Made by a program: the position numbers and the translations under genes. Shown piece by piece: positions 32,722-44,500 of a DNA stretch of 64,000 nucleotides. Each line of letters begins with the position of its first letter. Position 1 is the stretch's first letter. Source of the DNA: Eucalyptus grandis (Eukaryota > Streptophyta > Magnoliopsida > Myrtales > Myrtaceae); contig NC_052622.1 of assembly GCF_016545825.1 (NCBI RefSeq), positions 4,593,001 through 4,657,000 on the forward strand, written 5' to 3'. Below the pieces are notes generated by a model, which worked only from the letters and a program-made list of their open reading frames with translations, was not told the DNA's origin and did not search any database.

Positions 32722-35603
32722 ATGTTTCATGCTCTCAGCTCCATGAATATCTCTCTAGTGTTGTTGCTCATTCTTGTTCTATCGCAAGCCATGACTAGCA
32801 AAGCTGGGCCAAGTAATCCACGATGCGCTGCTTCATCCTGTGGTGATATTCGCAATATAAGTCACCCGTTTCGACTGAAGAGTGACCCAAAGGGATGTGG
32901 TGATCCAAAAAAGGAGCTGGCCTGTGAAGATAATCGTACTGTTCTCTATTTCCATGATGGCCGATTTTATGTACAGTCTATCAACTATTCCAGCTTCAAA
33001 ATCAGATTGGTTGATGATGGGTTGAAAAAGGATAACTGCTCATCTCTCCCTCGTCATTCACGGGCATTCTATAACTTCCAGAACTATTCTGATCCAAATA
33101 ATTCATACTACATGTATGGAGGCATACTGGTCATTGTGAACTGCTCGAAGGCAATTAACTTTCCTATCTACATTGCTACGAGTCCATGCATTAAGGGTTT
33201 GTACTCTTCCGACACATCATCGAATTGGAGCTTGTATGCTTTGCTCAATCCATCGGCATCGGATGTTAGGGACTTTTGCACCATTAGCAGCTGGACAATA
33301 TTATCAGATTTTAGGAGTTATGAGCAGATCAATAGTAGCTTCTACAACTATGAGCTAATCCATAACATCATGGCTGATGGATTTAGTCTCTACTTTGGTG
33401 CATCCAGGATGGCAAAAAATTTCTTTTGCTACTTTGATCTGTACAGCTACTTTCTTTTCTATATCTCCATTTATTCTGGTAAATTGGACATGTATGGCGC
33501 CTACAAAGGTCAAGTTTGCGGATACAAGTACTACGAGGGCGGTAAGTATTTGGTCAGCAATGAATTTTACCATAATTTTGCATGATTCTGTACAATGTTT
33601 CACTTCCCACTTTCTCTTCAAAACTGGATTATGAAAGAAACATGTAATATCCATGAAACTTACGATAAATATACAAGATAGTGTACGTCAACTATGTGTA
33701 TTTGAAATTTTTTGGGAGGATCGTATTACTTATAAATTCTAAGTTGAAGGAGTTGCAAGATTCGCGAAACAAAATGAAAAGTGACGGTAGAAGCCACCCC
33801 CAAACAGACTCAGATTAGCTGCACATGTACAAGTGTCTAGATTATAATTCCTTTCCAGAGAAGGGCTAGAACTCCCACTGTAAAAAAGAAAGAAGACGCT
33901 TGTGCGAGCAACCACATGACTAGCTTTTGTTGGCATAGAATACACATTTTCTTAATTTCTTAATTAGTTCTTTAATTAGTCACTTAAGTAATAATCCGGG
34001 AGACGCTACTTAACATTCCTTAAAAAAGATTGTAGTCATGCACCACTAGGAGGAACAAAATTATTAATTAAACATGGAAATCACTGTTTCTCTAGATTTG
34101 TTAACATCTAACAAAGTGAAATGAGTTTTTTGTATTGCCTACCATCTATGTATGAAGCTCATTATTTTCATTTATTTGTCAATTCACGCGTGCCACTACT
34201 CATATTCTTTTGGACAAAAGTCAACTTATACAAAGTGACGGGCTACTACTCTATTTCCTTGTGAGTTTTGTTTTCCAAACTTCTTTTCCTTCAATTCCTT
34301 TTCACACCAATCATTCCTTCCACAGGTGTGCTAGAAAATATTGCAATTTGGACTACTGGAAATTTTATAGTACTACTAGGTAAGCGCAATGATTTGTTCT
34401 TTCAATAATTATAAAAATAACATATTCTAACCCAATAAAAATCTCTTCAGTGCTTTTTTGTGTAGCGAAATTCGTAATTGGAATGCCATTTGTCAAAATA
34501 TTTATGATCTGCAAGTATAGAAGAAGGCACCTAGCAATGGACAAGAATATTGAAGAATTTTTGCAAGCTCAAAACAACTTTTTGCCCATAAGATACTCTT
34601 ACTCTAATATTAAGAAGATCACCAAAAACTTTAAGCACAAACTAGGTGAAGGGGGGTATGGTTCTGTGTACAAAGGAATGCTTAGAAGCGGCAATGAAGT
34701 GGCCATCAAGATTTTGAAGCAATCCAAGGCCCATGGCCAAGATTTTATCAGTGAAGTGGCTACTATTGGAAGAATTCACCATGTTAATGTAGTGCAACTC
34801 ATCGGTTTTTGCTTTGAAGGCTCAAAACAAGCTCTCGTGTATGATCTAATGACAAATGGGTCTTTGGATAAGCACATTTTGCGGAGGAAGCAAATAAGTT
34901 TCTTGACTACATGAAAATATTTGAGATCACTCTTGGGGTGGCGAGGGGGATTGGATACTTACATCGGGGGTGTGACATGCAAATACTACACTTTGATATC
35001 AAGCCTCATAACATTCTTTTAGACAAGAATTTCATCCCAAAAGTTTCTGATTTTGGGCTTGCGAAACTTTGTCCCACGGATCATAGCATAGTTTCATTAA
35101 CTGCTGCAAGAGGAACCTTAGGATATATGGCGCCTGAATTGTTTTACAAAAACATTGGCGGGGTATCTTATAAAGCGGATGTCTACAGCTTTGGGATGTT
35201 GCTCATGGAAATGGCAAGTAGAAGGAAGAATATAAATGCAAATGCAGAATGCTCAAGCCAAATTTATTTTTCATTGTGGGTGTATGACCAAGTCAGTGAA
35301 GGTACAAGTGTTGAAATGGAAGAAGTTGCAGAAGAGGAAAGGAAGGTGATAAAAAAAATGATAATAGTTGCACTTTGGTGCATACAATTAAACCCTGATC
35401 ACCGCCCTCCAATGAACAAAGTAATAGAAATGCTGGAAGGAGATATTGGTAAACTTCATATGCCTCCAAAACCGCTTATCTACCCACCAGATGTGTCAAT
35501 TAACGATGAAAAATTTGAGATGGAACTAGAAACACTCTCTACTTCACCAAGTGCTTTGGTAATTTCAACTAGTTCTCCTTTTAAAGATAACAATGTTGTT
35601 TAG
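32722..35603 (+). pseudogene. LRK10-like receptor kinase, copy 2 (single frameshift)
   Basis: Receptor-like kinase of the LRK10L family: secreted cysteine-rich wall-associated (GUB_WAK_bind) ectodomain, one membrane span, cytosolic Ser/Thr kinase. Exon 1 (32722-33541) starts with a signal peptide ([14 protein letters not shown]) and has CGDIRNISHPFRL, GCGDPKKELAC and many N-glycosylation sites. Exon 2 (34326-34379, 54 nt) and the start of exon 3 (34466-35603) together encode the membrane span and the stop-transfer KYRRRH. The kinase has [30 protein letters not shown] (non-RD) and DFGLAKLC. All splice sites are GT-AG and phase 1. The only defect is one missing T near 34880: the run after AAGCACA has four T, where copy 3 has five. 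This shifts the frame until a TGA at 34912. The kinase C-lobe is open again in the next frame (34911-35603). Either a very young pseudogene or an assembly error. Confidence 0.85.
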
Positions 35604-36690
35604 TGAAGCTTGTGCTGTTTCATTGGAAAAGCTTTATATGTTTGCCCACAATCTAGTATTATGTTGGGAGGGAGTTGAGCTAGTTTATCTCGACCCTAAT
35701 TACTTTGAGATTGTCTTCTTGTGGCTCTTATATTAATGTTGTGTTATTGTACATATAGTTTTACTCTCTTGCACCTTCATAAGGAAAAAAAATTTGTCAA
35801 AAAGCCAAGACAAAAACAGAGGAGGAAGGTGACGGCCATTGTGAATTGTCTTCCCTCGTTACGTGATTTTGGATATGCCAATGAAAAAACTAACAATAAC
35901 CTGCGATCTTACTCCTATATGCTCCATTGCCACCGTATGATTTCTCAATATAGAAAATAACTGATTTCGACTTATGAATTCATTATATAAAAAAAAAAAA
36001 AATGTACATGTATACGTTTTGCAAAGTGGACACCATCTATCTATGCTAGAAACAATTTTTATCAAAATGGAAAAGAAATGATCTTAAATGAAACAAACTC
36101 AATGAAGTTTATATTTGAAAGAACTCATAATCCGTTTTAAAGTTGACATGACTATTGATGAGTAATAATATCTAAAGATTATAATTTTCTCTTAGATCAC
36201 TCAGTTATGGTGATTTCAATAAATGAAAATTCATCTATACCCGATATTGGCCATGGAGGGAAGGGGGAGAAGGAGAGGCAACCCTCTACCTGCCAAAAAA
36301 GTTAACAAAATTTTCAATTACGAATATGAAGTGGGCATTTTTTTTAAATAAAAAAATGAGGGGAATGAAGTTTGTTTTAAATAAGAACTATGAGTAACCA
36401 TCGTAATTTCAAATGGGTGAACTGATGTCCAGCCAAATTTTCAATCGGCGGATAATTTCATCCAAAATTCTATGATTTTACCTCTAGATTTATGCTGAAC
36501 AGGTGTATGAACTAGAGGATCGTTACCTTGAAGAACAATCACTGAACAATTTTCGTCCAAAATTTCCCCGTTACCACAAGGCTGTCCGCCGAAAACAAAT
36601 CGCTCCTTACACCTTTCAAGTTCTAACCTGCGAGCTCCATCCCTAGCTGGAGGAGCAGGAGCGTCGATTACATCTAAGGAGTTCAAAGAG
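35604..36690 (+). repeat. LRK 3' flank, copy shared with 52841-53920
   Basis: About 1.08 kb that aligns closely with the sequence after LRK copy 3. It includes the 3' UTR and an open frame on the minus strand (36686-36441) that is also present at 53929-53678. Homology stops abruptly after CTAAGGAGTT at 36690. Confidence 0.85.
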
Positions 36691-36760
36691 GCTAGGATTT
36701 TTCGATTCTACTTCTGCTTCTTCTGGTTTGTTCGATTCACTCGATTGGATTGGAGGGTCG
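36461..36760. repeat. inverted repeat, left arm (partner 44270-44500)
   Basis: The complement of this stretch resembles 44270-44500: both contain AGCCTCTTTRARCTCCTTAGATGTAATCG, here split over 36670-36700, and GAACTTGAAAGGKGTRAG. On the strand where it could be coding, ELERCKERFVFGG here corresponds to ELERGEKRFVMGG there, so it may be an old exon of an unrecognised gene. Confidence 0.65.
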
Positions 36761-36799
36761 ACAGTGTAGGCGTGGAGGGAGGGCGATGGTGCGGGATTG

Positions 36800-37362
36800 T
36801 TAATGAGTTTAGCTTCCGGTGTTTGTTCTGGTCAGGATGAAGGTGTTGCTATGGCGAAAGTTTCTATTTGGAGGGGAAGAAGGCACAGGTGATGGTGTTC
36901 TTGGTGGTGGGCTTCATGGACTGCGAGCTAATGTTGGAGTAGAAATGGGTTCCTGGCTTTCTAAGGACTTGGAGTTTGCAGTTGGACTTGATGTCCAGAA
37001 TATTGCTTGCGGTGGATGACATGCGGCTTTAAAGTCCAAGCAAGGAGATAGCTTTTCCTAGGGGAGAGATGGGGTAAGAGACTGGGCATGGCTGGACTCT
37101 TATGTCTAGCATCGAAAGCTAATAGATGCTCTCAGCAATACATATATGAAGCGAGTATCATACATGTTCTGGTGATTTATACACTCGGGGGTGATGGAGC
37201 TCATAGTTTTGGTCTTCTCGGGCATGGGAATGAAGTGAGCCACTGGGTATCGAAAAGAGTGAGTGGAACCTTGGAAGGTGTATATGTCTCATCCTTCTCC
37301 TGTTGAATTTGGCACGCTGTAGTTGTCACTTCTGCTGGCCAGTTACTTGCTTCTGGTGATGG
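36800..37362 (+). pseudogene. RCC1-repeat (PRAF-type) gene relic, 5' piece
   Basis: Fragments of a PH-RCC1-FYVE protein: GEEGTGDGVLGGG near 36868, LDVQNIACGG near 36985, [19 protein letters not shown] near 37190-37245 and VVVTSAGQLLASGDG near 37320-37362. In the family these are blades of the seven-bladed RCC1 propeller. Stops and deletions break the frame. The last codon is cut by the copia-2 insertion, and the coding text continues at 42059. Confidence 0.85.
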
Positions 37363-37695
37363 TGTTAAAGCTCATAAAGCAACAATCAAAACAGAAAAAA
37401 ATTTCTGTTGTTTGAGAGAGAGAAAAGATTTAAAAAAAAAAAAAAAACAGAGCATAGCACTTCATACGTCTTGTGCAAAGGAAAAAACTGTCGAGTACAA
37501 CAACTAAATACAAAGTAGAAACTACTCACATATGTGCAACACATAACTGCACACAAACGTGCTATTAACTTCCTAGAAAATAGCAAAAACACTAACTGCA
37601 TAACTTAATTTACTTGGCTGTTTTTTTATAATTAAAAAAACAGAGGAAAACAGAGGAAATATGACTGAAAAACAGCAGCTGAGATAATTCCAACA
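37363..37695 (-). repeat. 3' LTR of copia-2 (333 bp)
   Basis: TG...CA ends. It differs from the partner LTR by a handful of transitions, changes in A/T runs and an 11-bp tandem duplication (AAAACAGAGGA). Confidence 0.95.
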
Positions 37696-37709
37696 AACTC
37701 CTTCTTGGA

Positions 37710-40700
37710 TCAGTTGCTGCTGCAGATTCCTATTTTCTCTCTTAACAGCTCAAATCTTCCAACCTGAAGTGGTTTTGTGAAAATATCTGCAAGTTGATCT
37801 TCAGATTTGTAATAGACCAACTTAACTTCATCACTTTGTTGCACCTCACGCAGAAAGAAAAATTTGACTTTGAAATGCTTGGTTTTGCCATGGAAAACTG
37901 GATTCGTGATATTTCTAAAGCAGTCGATTATCCACATTAACTTCAATGCAATCACTAGAATTCAACCACAGATTCTTCATTATCTTCTTCAGCCACAAAG
38001 CTTGATTTGCAGCTGCAGTTCTGCTATAAACTCAGCCTCTGCAGTAGACTGAGTTACAATTTCTTGCTTTTTAGAACACTAGGAGAAACAAGCAGAACCA
38101 AAACTGAAACAATATCCAGACTTACTCTTCATGTCATCTACTGAAACAGCCTAGTCACTATTAGAAAATCCTTGCAAATTAAATTATGACCTTTTTTTTT
38201 TTTATTAAACTTCACACCAAAGAACAATGTTCTTTTGAGATATCTCAATACCCTTTTTGCTGCAATCAAATGTAACTGACTAGGCCTACTCATAAACCTG
38301 GATAAAACACTCACAAAGCAAATAGAATATCCGGTCAGTTGGTTTGCTGTAAGATACATGAGACACCCAATCGAGACTTCTATACATAGAAGCATCTACT
38401 GCATTTGTTCCATCATTCTTCTGCAGCTTCTCTTTAGCAGCCATATGAGTGCTTACACTTCGACAATCTTCCATTTGAAATTTCTTTAGAATTTCCTTCA
38501 TGTATTTTTTCTGATAGATGAAGATCTCATATGAAGCCTGTTTGACTTATAGACCTAAAAAATAAGCCATCTTTCCCAAGTATGACATCTCAAAAACTGC
38601 AAATAGATCTTGCTTCACCTTCTCTATCAATTCCATATTATTCTCTGTCACTAATAGATCATCTACATAAAGTGACAGAATTACAACACTATGATTCACC
38701 TTCTTGACATAAAGAGTGAACTCACTTAAGCTTTTTACAAAGCCAAAATCCTGCAAATATCGATCTATCTTCTCATACCAAGCTCTTGGAGCTTGCTTTA
38801 GTCCATATAGAGCTTTCCTTAACCTGTATACACTCTCTTCTTGGCCTTTGATACTGAAGCCTTCAGGTTGTTCAACAAAAATCTCATTCTCAAGCTCTCC
38901 ATTCAGGAATGCAGACTTGACATCTAACTGAAATATAGGCCACCCATTCTCTGCTGCAATAGCTAATAGTAGCCTTATTGTATCAAGTCGTGCAACAAGA
39001 GCAAATGTTTCAGAATAGTCTACTCCCCATATTTGTGCATAGCCTTTCACCACCAGTCTAGCTTTGTGTTTATTGACAGAACCATCAGGATTAAGTTTTG
39101 TTCTAAACACCCACTTATCCCCAATCACATTCTTATCAGATGGTCTGTCAACAAGCTCCTATGTGTGGTTTTTTGGGATCATTGCAATCTCCTCATGCAT
39201 TGCTGTAATCTACCTCTGATCCTCCTTAGCTTCCACAAAGTTAGATGGTTCAAGCATTGCCACATTGCTTCTTTCATAGATTTCAGCAAGTGACCTTGTG
39301 CCTCTCATTGGTAAATCATCCACACTGTCTTCCAATCCATCTATAACTTCATCAATCTATACATCTGTTGCAGGTTGTTTTTCGAACTGCTGTTGTTTTG
39401 CACTCTTTCCCTCCATCCAATTCCACTCATCTTCCTCTAGAAAAACAACATCTCTACTTATAGTCACCTTCCCTGTCATAGGGTGAAAAATTCTGTAAGC
39501 CTTTGATTGGAGACTATACCCAATGAAGATTCCAAGCTCTGCTTTCTTATCCAGCTTGTCCCTCTTGACCTCAAGAACATGAGTGTAACACAAACACCCA
39601 AAAACCTTCAAATTTTTTTACAGAAGGTTTAACACCATACCAGACTTTAAAAGGTATTGACCTCTCTAAGGCCTTTGTGGGCAATCTGTTCAACAGGAAC
39701 ACTGCAGTATTAGCTGCTTTAGCCCAGAACTTCTTAGGTAACTTCTTCTCCTGTATCATACATCTAGCCATCTCCATAATGCTTCTGTTTTCCCTCTCAC
39801 TGACCCCATTCTGTTGAGGTGAATAGGGAGTAATGAACTGCTGCACAATTCCATCTTACTCACAATTCAACTTAAACTTGTAAGTAGTATACTCATAACC
39901 ATTATCGGACACCGAGTATTTTAATTTTCTTCCCACTACGATTCTCAACTAAGGCTTTAAACTTCACAAACACATTAGCAACTTCAGACTTGGCTCGCAG
40001 AAAATAAATTCAACTCATCCTAGTCATATCATTAGTGAAGGTAATGAAATACCTGCTACCATTGAGAGAAGACTCAGACATAGGTCCACATAGATCTGTG
40101 TGGACTAATTGCAGCTTCTCACATGCTCTCCAGCCTCCTCCTTTGAAAGGAAATCTGGCTTGCTTGCTAAGAAGACAAGTTCTGCACTATGGAAATTCCT
40201 CCTCTAAACTTGGCAAGTCATTTGCCAAGCTATTTCTCTGCATAAACGACATGCTCTTCTTGTGAACATGACCAAGTCTTTTATGCCATAGCTCTGCATT
40301 TTCTTCTTTGCACTTTAAAGCCATTTGTTGCATCTCTTGTGGCTTGAACATGAAACTCTTGTCCCTCATGGGCATTCTTAGCACTTATTTGCTATATGCA
40401 TTATTAATAAGACATTCATTCCCTTCGAACTTCACTTTATAGCCCTTCTCAACTAATTGACCAACACTTAACAGATTCTGGTCAATGTTTGGCACAAAAA
40501 GAATATCACTGATCAACTTCACATCCTGATTTCCTTCAATAGCCACTGTGCCCTTCCCTTGCACTTCGATATACTGTCCGTTGCCAATTCTGACTCTGAA
40601 CCCGACTGACCTGTCTAGACTCCTAAATAGCTTCGAATGGCCAGTCATATGATTGGTATAGCCACTATCCACCAGCCATGCATCATTCCCAATAGAAGAT

Positions 40701-40759
40701 TCAGAAAAAGAAGCTATAAACAAGTGCTCTTCCTCAGTTTCATTCACTGCTACCTGTGA
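37710..40759 (-). pseudogene. copia-2 pol relic
   Basis: Protease VDSGYTNHMTGHSKLF near 40665, GAG-pre-integrase AELWHKRLGHVHKKSM near 40285, integrase PYSPQQNGVSEREN in 39846-39571 and FGCLCYTHV near 39600, reverse transcriptase [20 protein letters not shown] and YVDDLLV in 39128-38547, and the RNase H C-terminus DQLADIFTKPL in 37955-37710. At least six frame changes or stops separate these blocks. The RNase H active-site region near 38000-38100 is badly worn. Confidence 0.9.
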
Positions 40760-41644
40760 TTTTCCTGCTTGCTGGTAATTTTTTTCTTTGCAGATGGCTT
40801 CCATGTGACCCAACTTGTGACATCTTCTGCATCTAGAATAAGGTTTTCTCCAACATCTAAAAAACTTATGATTAGTTCCACCACAGCATTGACAAGGCTT
40901 TTTGTTCTTCTTCCATTTGCTAGACCCACCAGAATTTTCTTCTTTTGCTACAAACTGAGTCACCAGCATTTTCTTTGGACTGAATCCATTTCTTCCCTTT
41001 GCCTCCATCATTTGACTTCACTTTAGCTTGCAGCGCACCATCTACAAACTCTTCTCTTCTCATTAGTCTTCGTGCTCCGTGCTGCAGAGCATTTAACAAT
41101 TCTGCAAGCTTTATATCAGCTAAGTCTCTTGTATTTTCTTGTATTTTGGAAGAGACACCAGGATCTTTGAACAAGCCTTTCATCCTTCAACCTAAAACTC
41201 TGATTTTTCAGCTATCCCAACCAACCTATCAGTACTCCTTCACCGACTCGAATCCTTCATCTCGCTTTGTCTCTCAAACTCCCTCAAGAGATTCAGCACC
41301 TTCATGCCTCTTATCTTCTCATCTCCCTCATATTCATCTTTCAAGAAATCCCATATTGCCTTTGCAGAATCACATCTCATGATCCTTGTGAAGATAGTGG
41401 GTGAAATAGCAGCATACAGGCAAGACTTTGCCTTGGCCTTCCTTGTGATTCTCTCTTTATGGTACTTTATCTTATTCAAAGTCGGATTGTCTGGAAGTGG
41501 AGCAACCTCATAATCATTCTCCATAGCCTCCCATAAATCATGACCCTCCAAGAATGCCGTCATCTTGACAGCCCAAGCCTAATAATTTTCCCCAATAAAG
41601 ATTGGAGCAGCCATTGTAGAGAATCCACTCGATCCTGCCTCCAT
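40760..41644 (-). pseudogene. copia-2 gag relic
   Basis: Starts with an ATG at 41644 and has the usual gag opening (a GENY-type motif, with a TAG in place of the next codon near 41580). It continues through LKDEYEGDEKIRGMKVLNLL in 41563-41240 and ends with a canonical zinc knuckle, CRRCHKLGHMEAIC, near 40810. Frame breaks occur near 41240 and 41010. Confidence 0.85.
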
Positions 41645-41718
41645 CAGCTTTTTCTTTGCAGATTGGAAGCAATCTTCATTCACTTACCCTCACTTCACAG
41701 TCCCTTAAGATCCCACAA

Positions 41719-41733
41719 ACACTCTGATACCAA
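41719..41733 (-). other. primer-binding site of copia-2 (initiator tRNA-Met)
   Basis: On the minus strand, TTGGTATCAGAGTGT directly follows the CA end of the 5' LTR. Confidence 0.95.
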
Positions 41734-42058
41734 TGTTAAAGCTCATAAAGCAACAATCAAAATAGAAAAATTTCTGTTGCTTGAGAGAGAGAAAAGATAA
41801 TAATAATAAAAAAAAACAGAGCATAGCACTTCATACGTCTTGTGCAAAGGAAAAAACTGTCGAGTACAACAACTAAATACAAAGTAGAAACTGCTCACAT
41901 ACGTGCAACATATAACTGCACACAAACGTGCTATTAACTTCCTAGAAAATAGCAAAAACACTAACTGCATAACTTAATTTACTTGGCTGTTTTTATATAA
42001 AAAAAAAAAAAAACAGAGGAAATATGACTGAAAAACAGCAGCTGAGATAATTCCAACA
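41734..42058 (-). repeat. 5' LTR of copia-2 (325 bp)
   Basis: Partner of 37363-37695, with the same TG...CA ends. Confidence 0.95.
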
Positions 42059-42260
42059 GATGGCGCCTTCGGTGTTCTAGGCCATGGAGATCGGAAAGGT
42101 GTATCGATAACCCAAGGAAGTGGAGCCCTTGAAAGGGCTTCGCACTGTTCGAGCTGCTTGTGGTGTTTGGCATACAACTGCAGTAGTGGAAGTCATGGTT
42201 GGTAATCCTACTTTTGGTAACTGCTCATTCGAAAACTGCAGTAGTGACTAATGGATGTGA
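42059..42260 (+). pseudogene. RCC1-repeat (PRAF-type) gene relic, 3' piece
   Basis: Direct continuation of 36800-37362 after removal of copia-2: DGAFGVLGHGDRKGV, then after a frame change a [24 protein letters not shown] text near 42130-42200. It was dead before or after the insertion; the frame changes outside the insertion point show general decay. Confidence 0.85.
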
Positions 42261-43149
42261 CCAGTGGGCGGTTTAGTTTTTTTGTAAACTCATTTCCCTT
42301 TTTTGTTAATGCAAATATTCAAGTTTAATGAAATTCAAGTGTCTAATAATAAGTTGATGATGGTTGCTTGGCCAATTACTTGCTGTTTTATGATGAGTTG
42401 GTAATGATGATTATTAACAATCACTTGGCCAAATGCTTGCTGTGATCATAGATGTTTCATATACTCTTGTTGGCCAAATGCTTGTTGTTAGAATTGTTGG
42501 AAAGCCATTAGTTATACTGTTGTTAGCATTTTCAAACATCTTTTGGCTGTTCTTCTCTTTTTTATCACATGTTCAGTCAACAAATTATGCCTGAGTTTTG
42601 ATTTCTCCTTTCCCGGAGTTCTGTCTTTGAGCTTGTATTAAGGGGAATGCTCGATAGTACCACTGAGAAAGAGCGAGTTCTACACATCCATTAGCATAAA
42701 AAGCCATTTGAGGAAGACCTGCTCACACTTTGCAATAGAATAAAGGTGGATATGTATATAATGGACCACTCTGGGCAAAATAACAGAGTTCGAAACTACT
42801 GAACAAGAGATAAGGATCCTCTAGTTCATCTTCATTACAAGTTTACAAGGGAGCTTCTGGTATATTCAGATTTCGTTTCCTGGAATCAAATTTCAATTGA
42901 TAGGCACAAGCCTGTTCCCTTCTCTTCAATCTTTTCTGCTTCTATTTTCCCGGGGCTTACTATAAACCAAATTGAAGCGACAACCAGAGAGTTAAAAACT
43001 GGGCAAGCTTTTTTGATAAAGACCGTTAGCCATCCTCTCGTTGCTGCTTATCTCCATCAAAGTCATCGTTTCTCTGGAAAATCGAACGTGCCCCACGTTA
43101 CTTCAGTTGAATTCCAGCAATAAATGGTGGGTTCTGCTTTGCCACCTGA
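42261..43149. other. spacer, nothing certain
   Basis: Repeated GGCCAAATGCTTG/GGCCAATTACTTG words near 42370-42490. Otherwise unremarkable. It may contain introns or 3' UTR of the dead neighbours. Confidence 0.35.
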
Positions 43150-44170
43150 ATTTTGTGCCCTTCTCTTTCAACTTGGAAAGCAAGGGGTAGAAATCCGAGA
43201 ACTGGCATGAGTGAACCTGATCTTTAACCAATTTCGAAACTTCCTTCTAGGGCAAAACAGTGCTGGGGATAGGTGTGTTCATTTTAAGTATCTTTGCCTG
43301 GATTATCCACAATTGTGAGAACATGATCTCTCAAATATTCTGGGAAAGTCGCTGGTGATGAGGAAGACTACAACTCTGTGAACAGGGTTTTCGTGGACCG
43401 CATAGCTCACTTCCTCTTCATTTAGTGAATCTGGAATTTCACTCCCTTGCATACTGGGAAATGCGTAAATTCCTCAAAGAAACCTGCAAAATATCAAACT
43501 GTCATGACTGCTATATAAACGAGCATTACAATTGACTGCTACACCCGCATGGCATGATTTGCCACTTTTTCGTGCAATGAGGTTTTGACGCATAAAATAT
43601 TCCTTTTCCAGAGTTTTCGGACCTGTAGATGCATTCTTTTGTTCTCTTTTCAAGAGAGAGAACCTTACAAATTATCGTCTTAACTACTGAAGAACGCTAG
43701 TGGCATCCAGTCAGGTATAGCCTTCTCAAGGATTGCAAGCACTGGAGTCCTGGAACATCCCCCGCTTTCTCGCAATTCACCACGTTCAGCTCCTCCAAGT
43801 TCTCCAATTCAGACAGATCAGGGACCGTCTCCGTTGCCATGCAGCCTGCAATGTTAACCTCTACCAACTCAATGGAAGAGGCGGAAGAGACTCGAGCTCC
43901 TTAAATTTGTTAAGCCTCATGAAGACGATGTTTTCCAATTTTCCTATCAATTCTGGAAGCTCTGCGACATCATAATGGACCCTGGTAGTGAGACGCACCT
44001 CGAAATTCTAGGTCATCAACAAATTTAGGAAGTTCAGTCAGGGAGACGCACCTCATAGTACTCAACAATTCAAGTTTCCTCAATGACCACACCGAATCAG
44101 GTAGGTCCTCTGTTCCAGTATCATTAAGCGTGAGTTCTTTGAGAGAAGCCATCATTCCCACAAGGGATCC
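43150..44170 (-). pseudogene. TIR-NBS-LRR resistance gene relic, C-terminal part
   Basis: Two minus-strand exons. The first (44170 down to about 43700) has LRR text of TNL proteins: SLKELTLNDTGTEDLPDSVW, KLELLSTMRCVSLTELP, ELPELIGKLENI, then SELENLEELNVVNCEKAGDV and LQCLQSLRRLYL with frame changes. The second starts at 43483 after a TTTTGCAG acceptor and contains GSEIPDSLNEEEVSYAVHEN and VVVFLITSDFPRIF, which is the post-LRR (C-JID) domain. TIR and NB-ARC parts are absent. In this family the complete protein is an intracellular immune receptor. This fragment cannot work. Confidence 0.85.
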
Positions 44171-44269
44171 ACAATCAACAAAGAAATTCTAACAAATCAG
44201 AACACTTGCGCCGGTTTTTGGACATGTGTGAAAACTACCTCGCCAACAAATTGCCCTACTTCCACACCT

Positions 44270-44500
44270 ACACCATCGACCATCCATTTCCAATCGAGTG
44301 AATCGAGCAAACCCGAAGAATCAGAAGTAGAGTCGAAGAATCGTAGCCTCTTTAAGCTCCTTAGATGTAATCGGATGCTCCTTCATCGAGCTGAGGAGGA
44401 TGGAGCTTCCGAGGAAGAACTTGAAAGGGGTGAGAAGAGATTCGTTATGGGCGGGACAGACCTGAGGGCGGGAAAATTTTGGACGAAATTTATTTAGCAA
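44270..44500. repeat. inverted repeat, right arm (partner 36461-36760)
   Basis: Plus-strand text ELERGEKRFVMGG matches the minus-strand text of the left arm. The arms enclose the RCC1 relic, copia-2 and the TNL relic. Confidence 0.65.

Larger units (their letters stand above)
37363..42058 (-). mobile_element. copia-2: complete Ty1/copia LTR retrotransposon inside the RCC1 relic
   Basis: A 4696-bp element on the minus strand with LTRs at 37363-37695 and 41734-42058, a TTGGTATCAGAGT primer site at 41719-41733, and the 5-bp duplication GATGG at 37358-37362 and 42059-42063. Joining the flanks across the element restores the RCC1 reading text, which confirms the exact insertion point. Gag, protease, integrase, RT and RNase H appear in copia order, with several breaks. 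Confidence 0.95.

Noticed and set aside
32722..33585. Exon 1 of LRK copy 2 as a stand-alone secreted protein gene
   Set aside because: It ends in the intron only because of a stop after an intact GTAAGT donor. The mini-exon and kinase exon follow with matching phase, so it is exon 1 of a receptor kinase. A retained-intron isoform remains possible and is listed as a finding.
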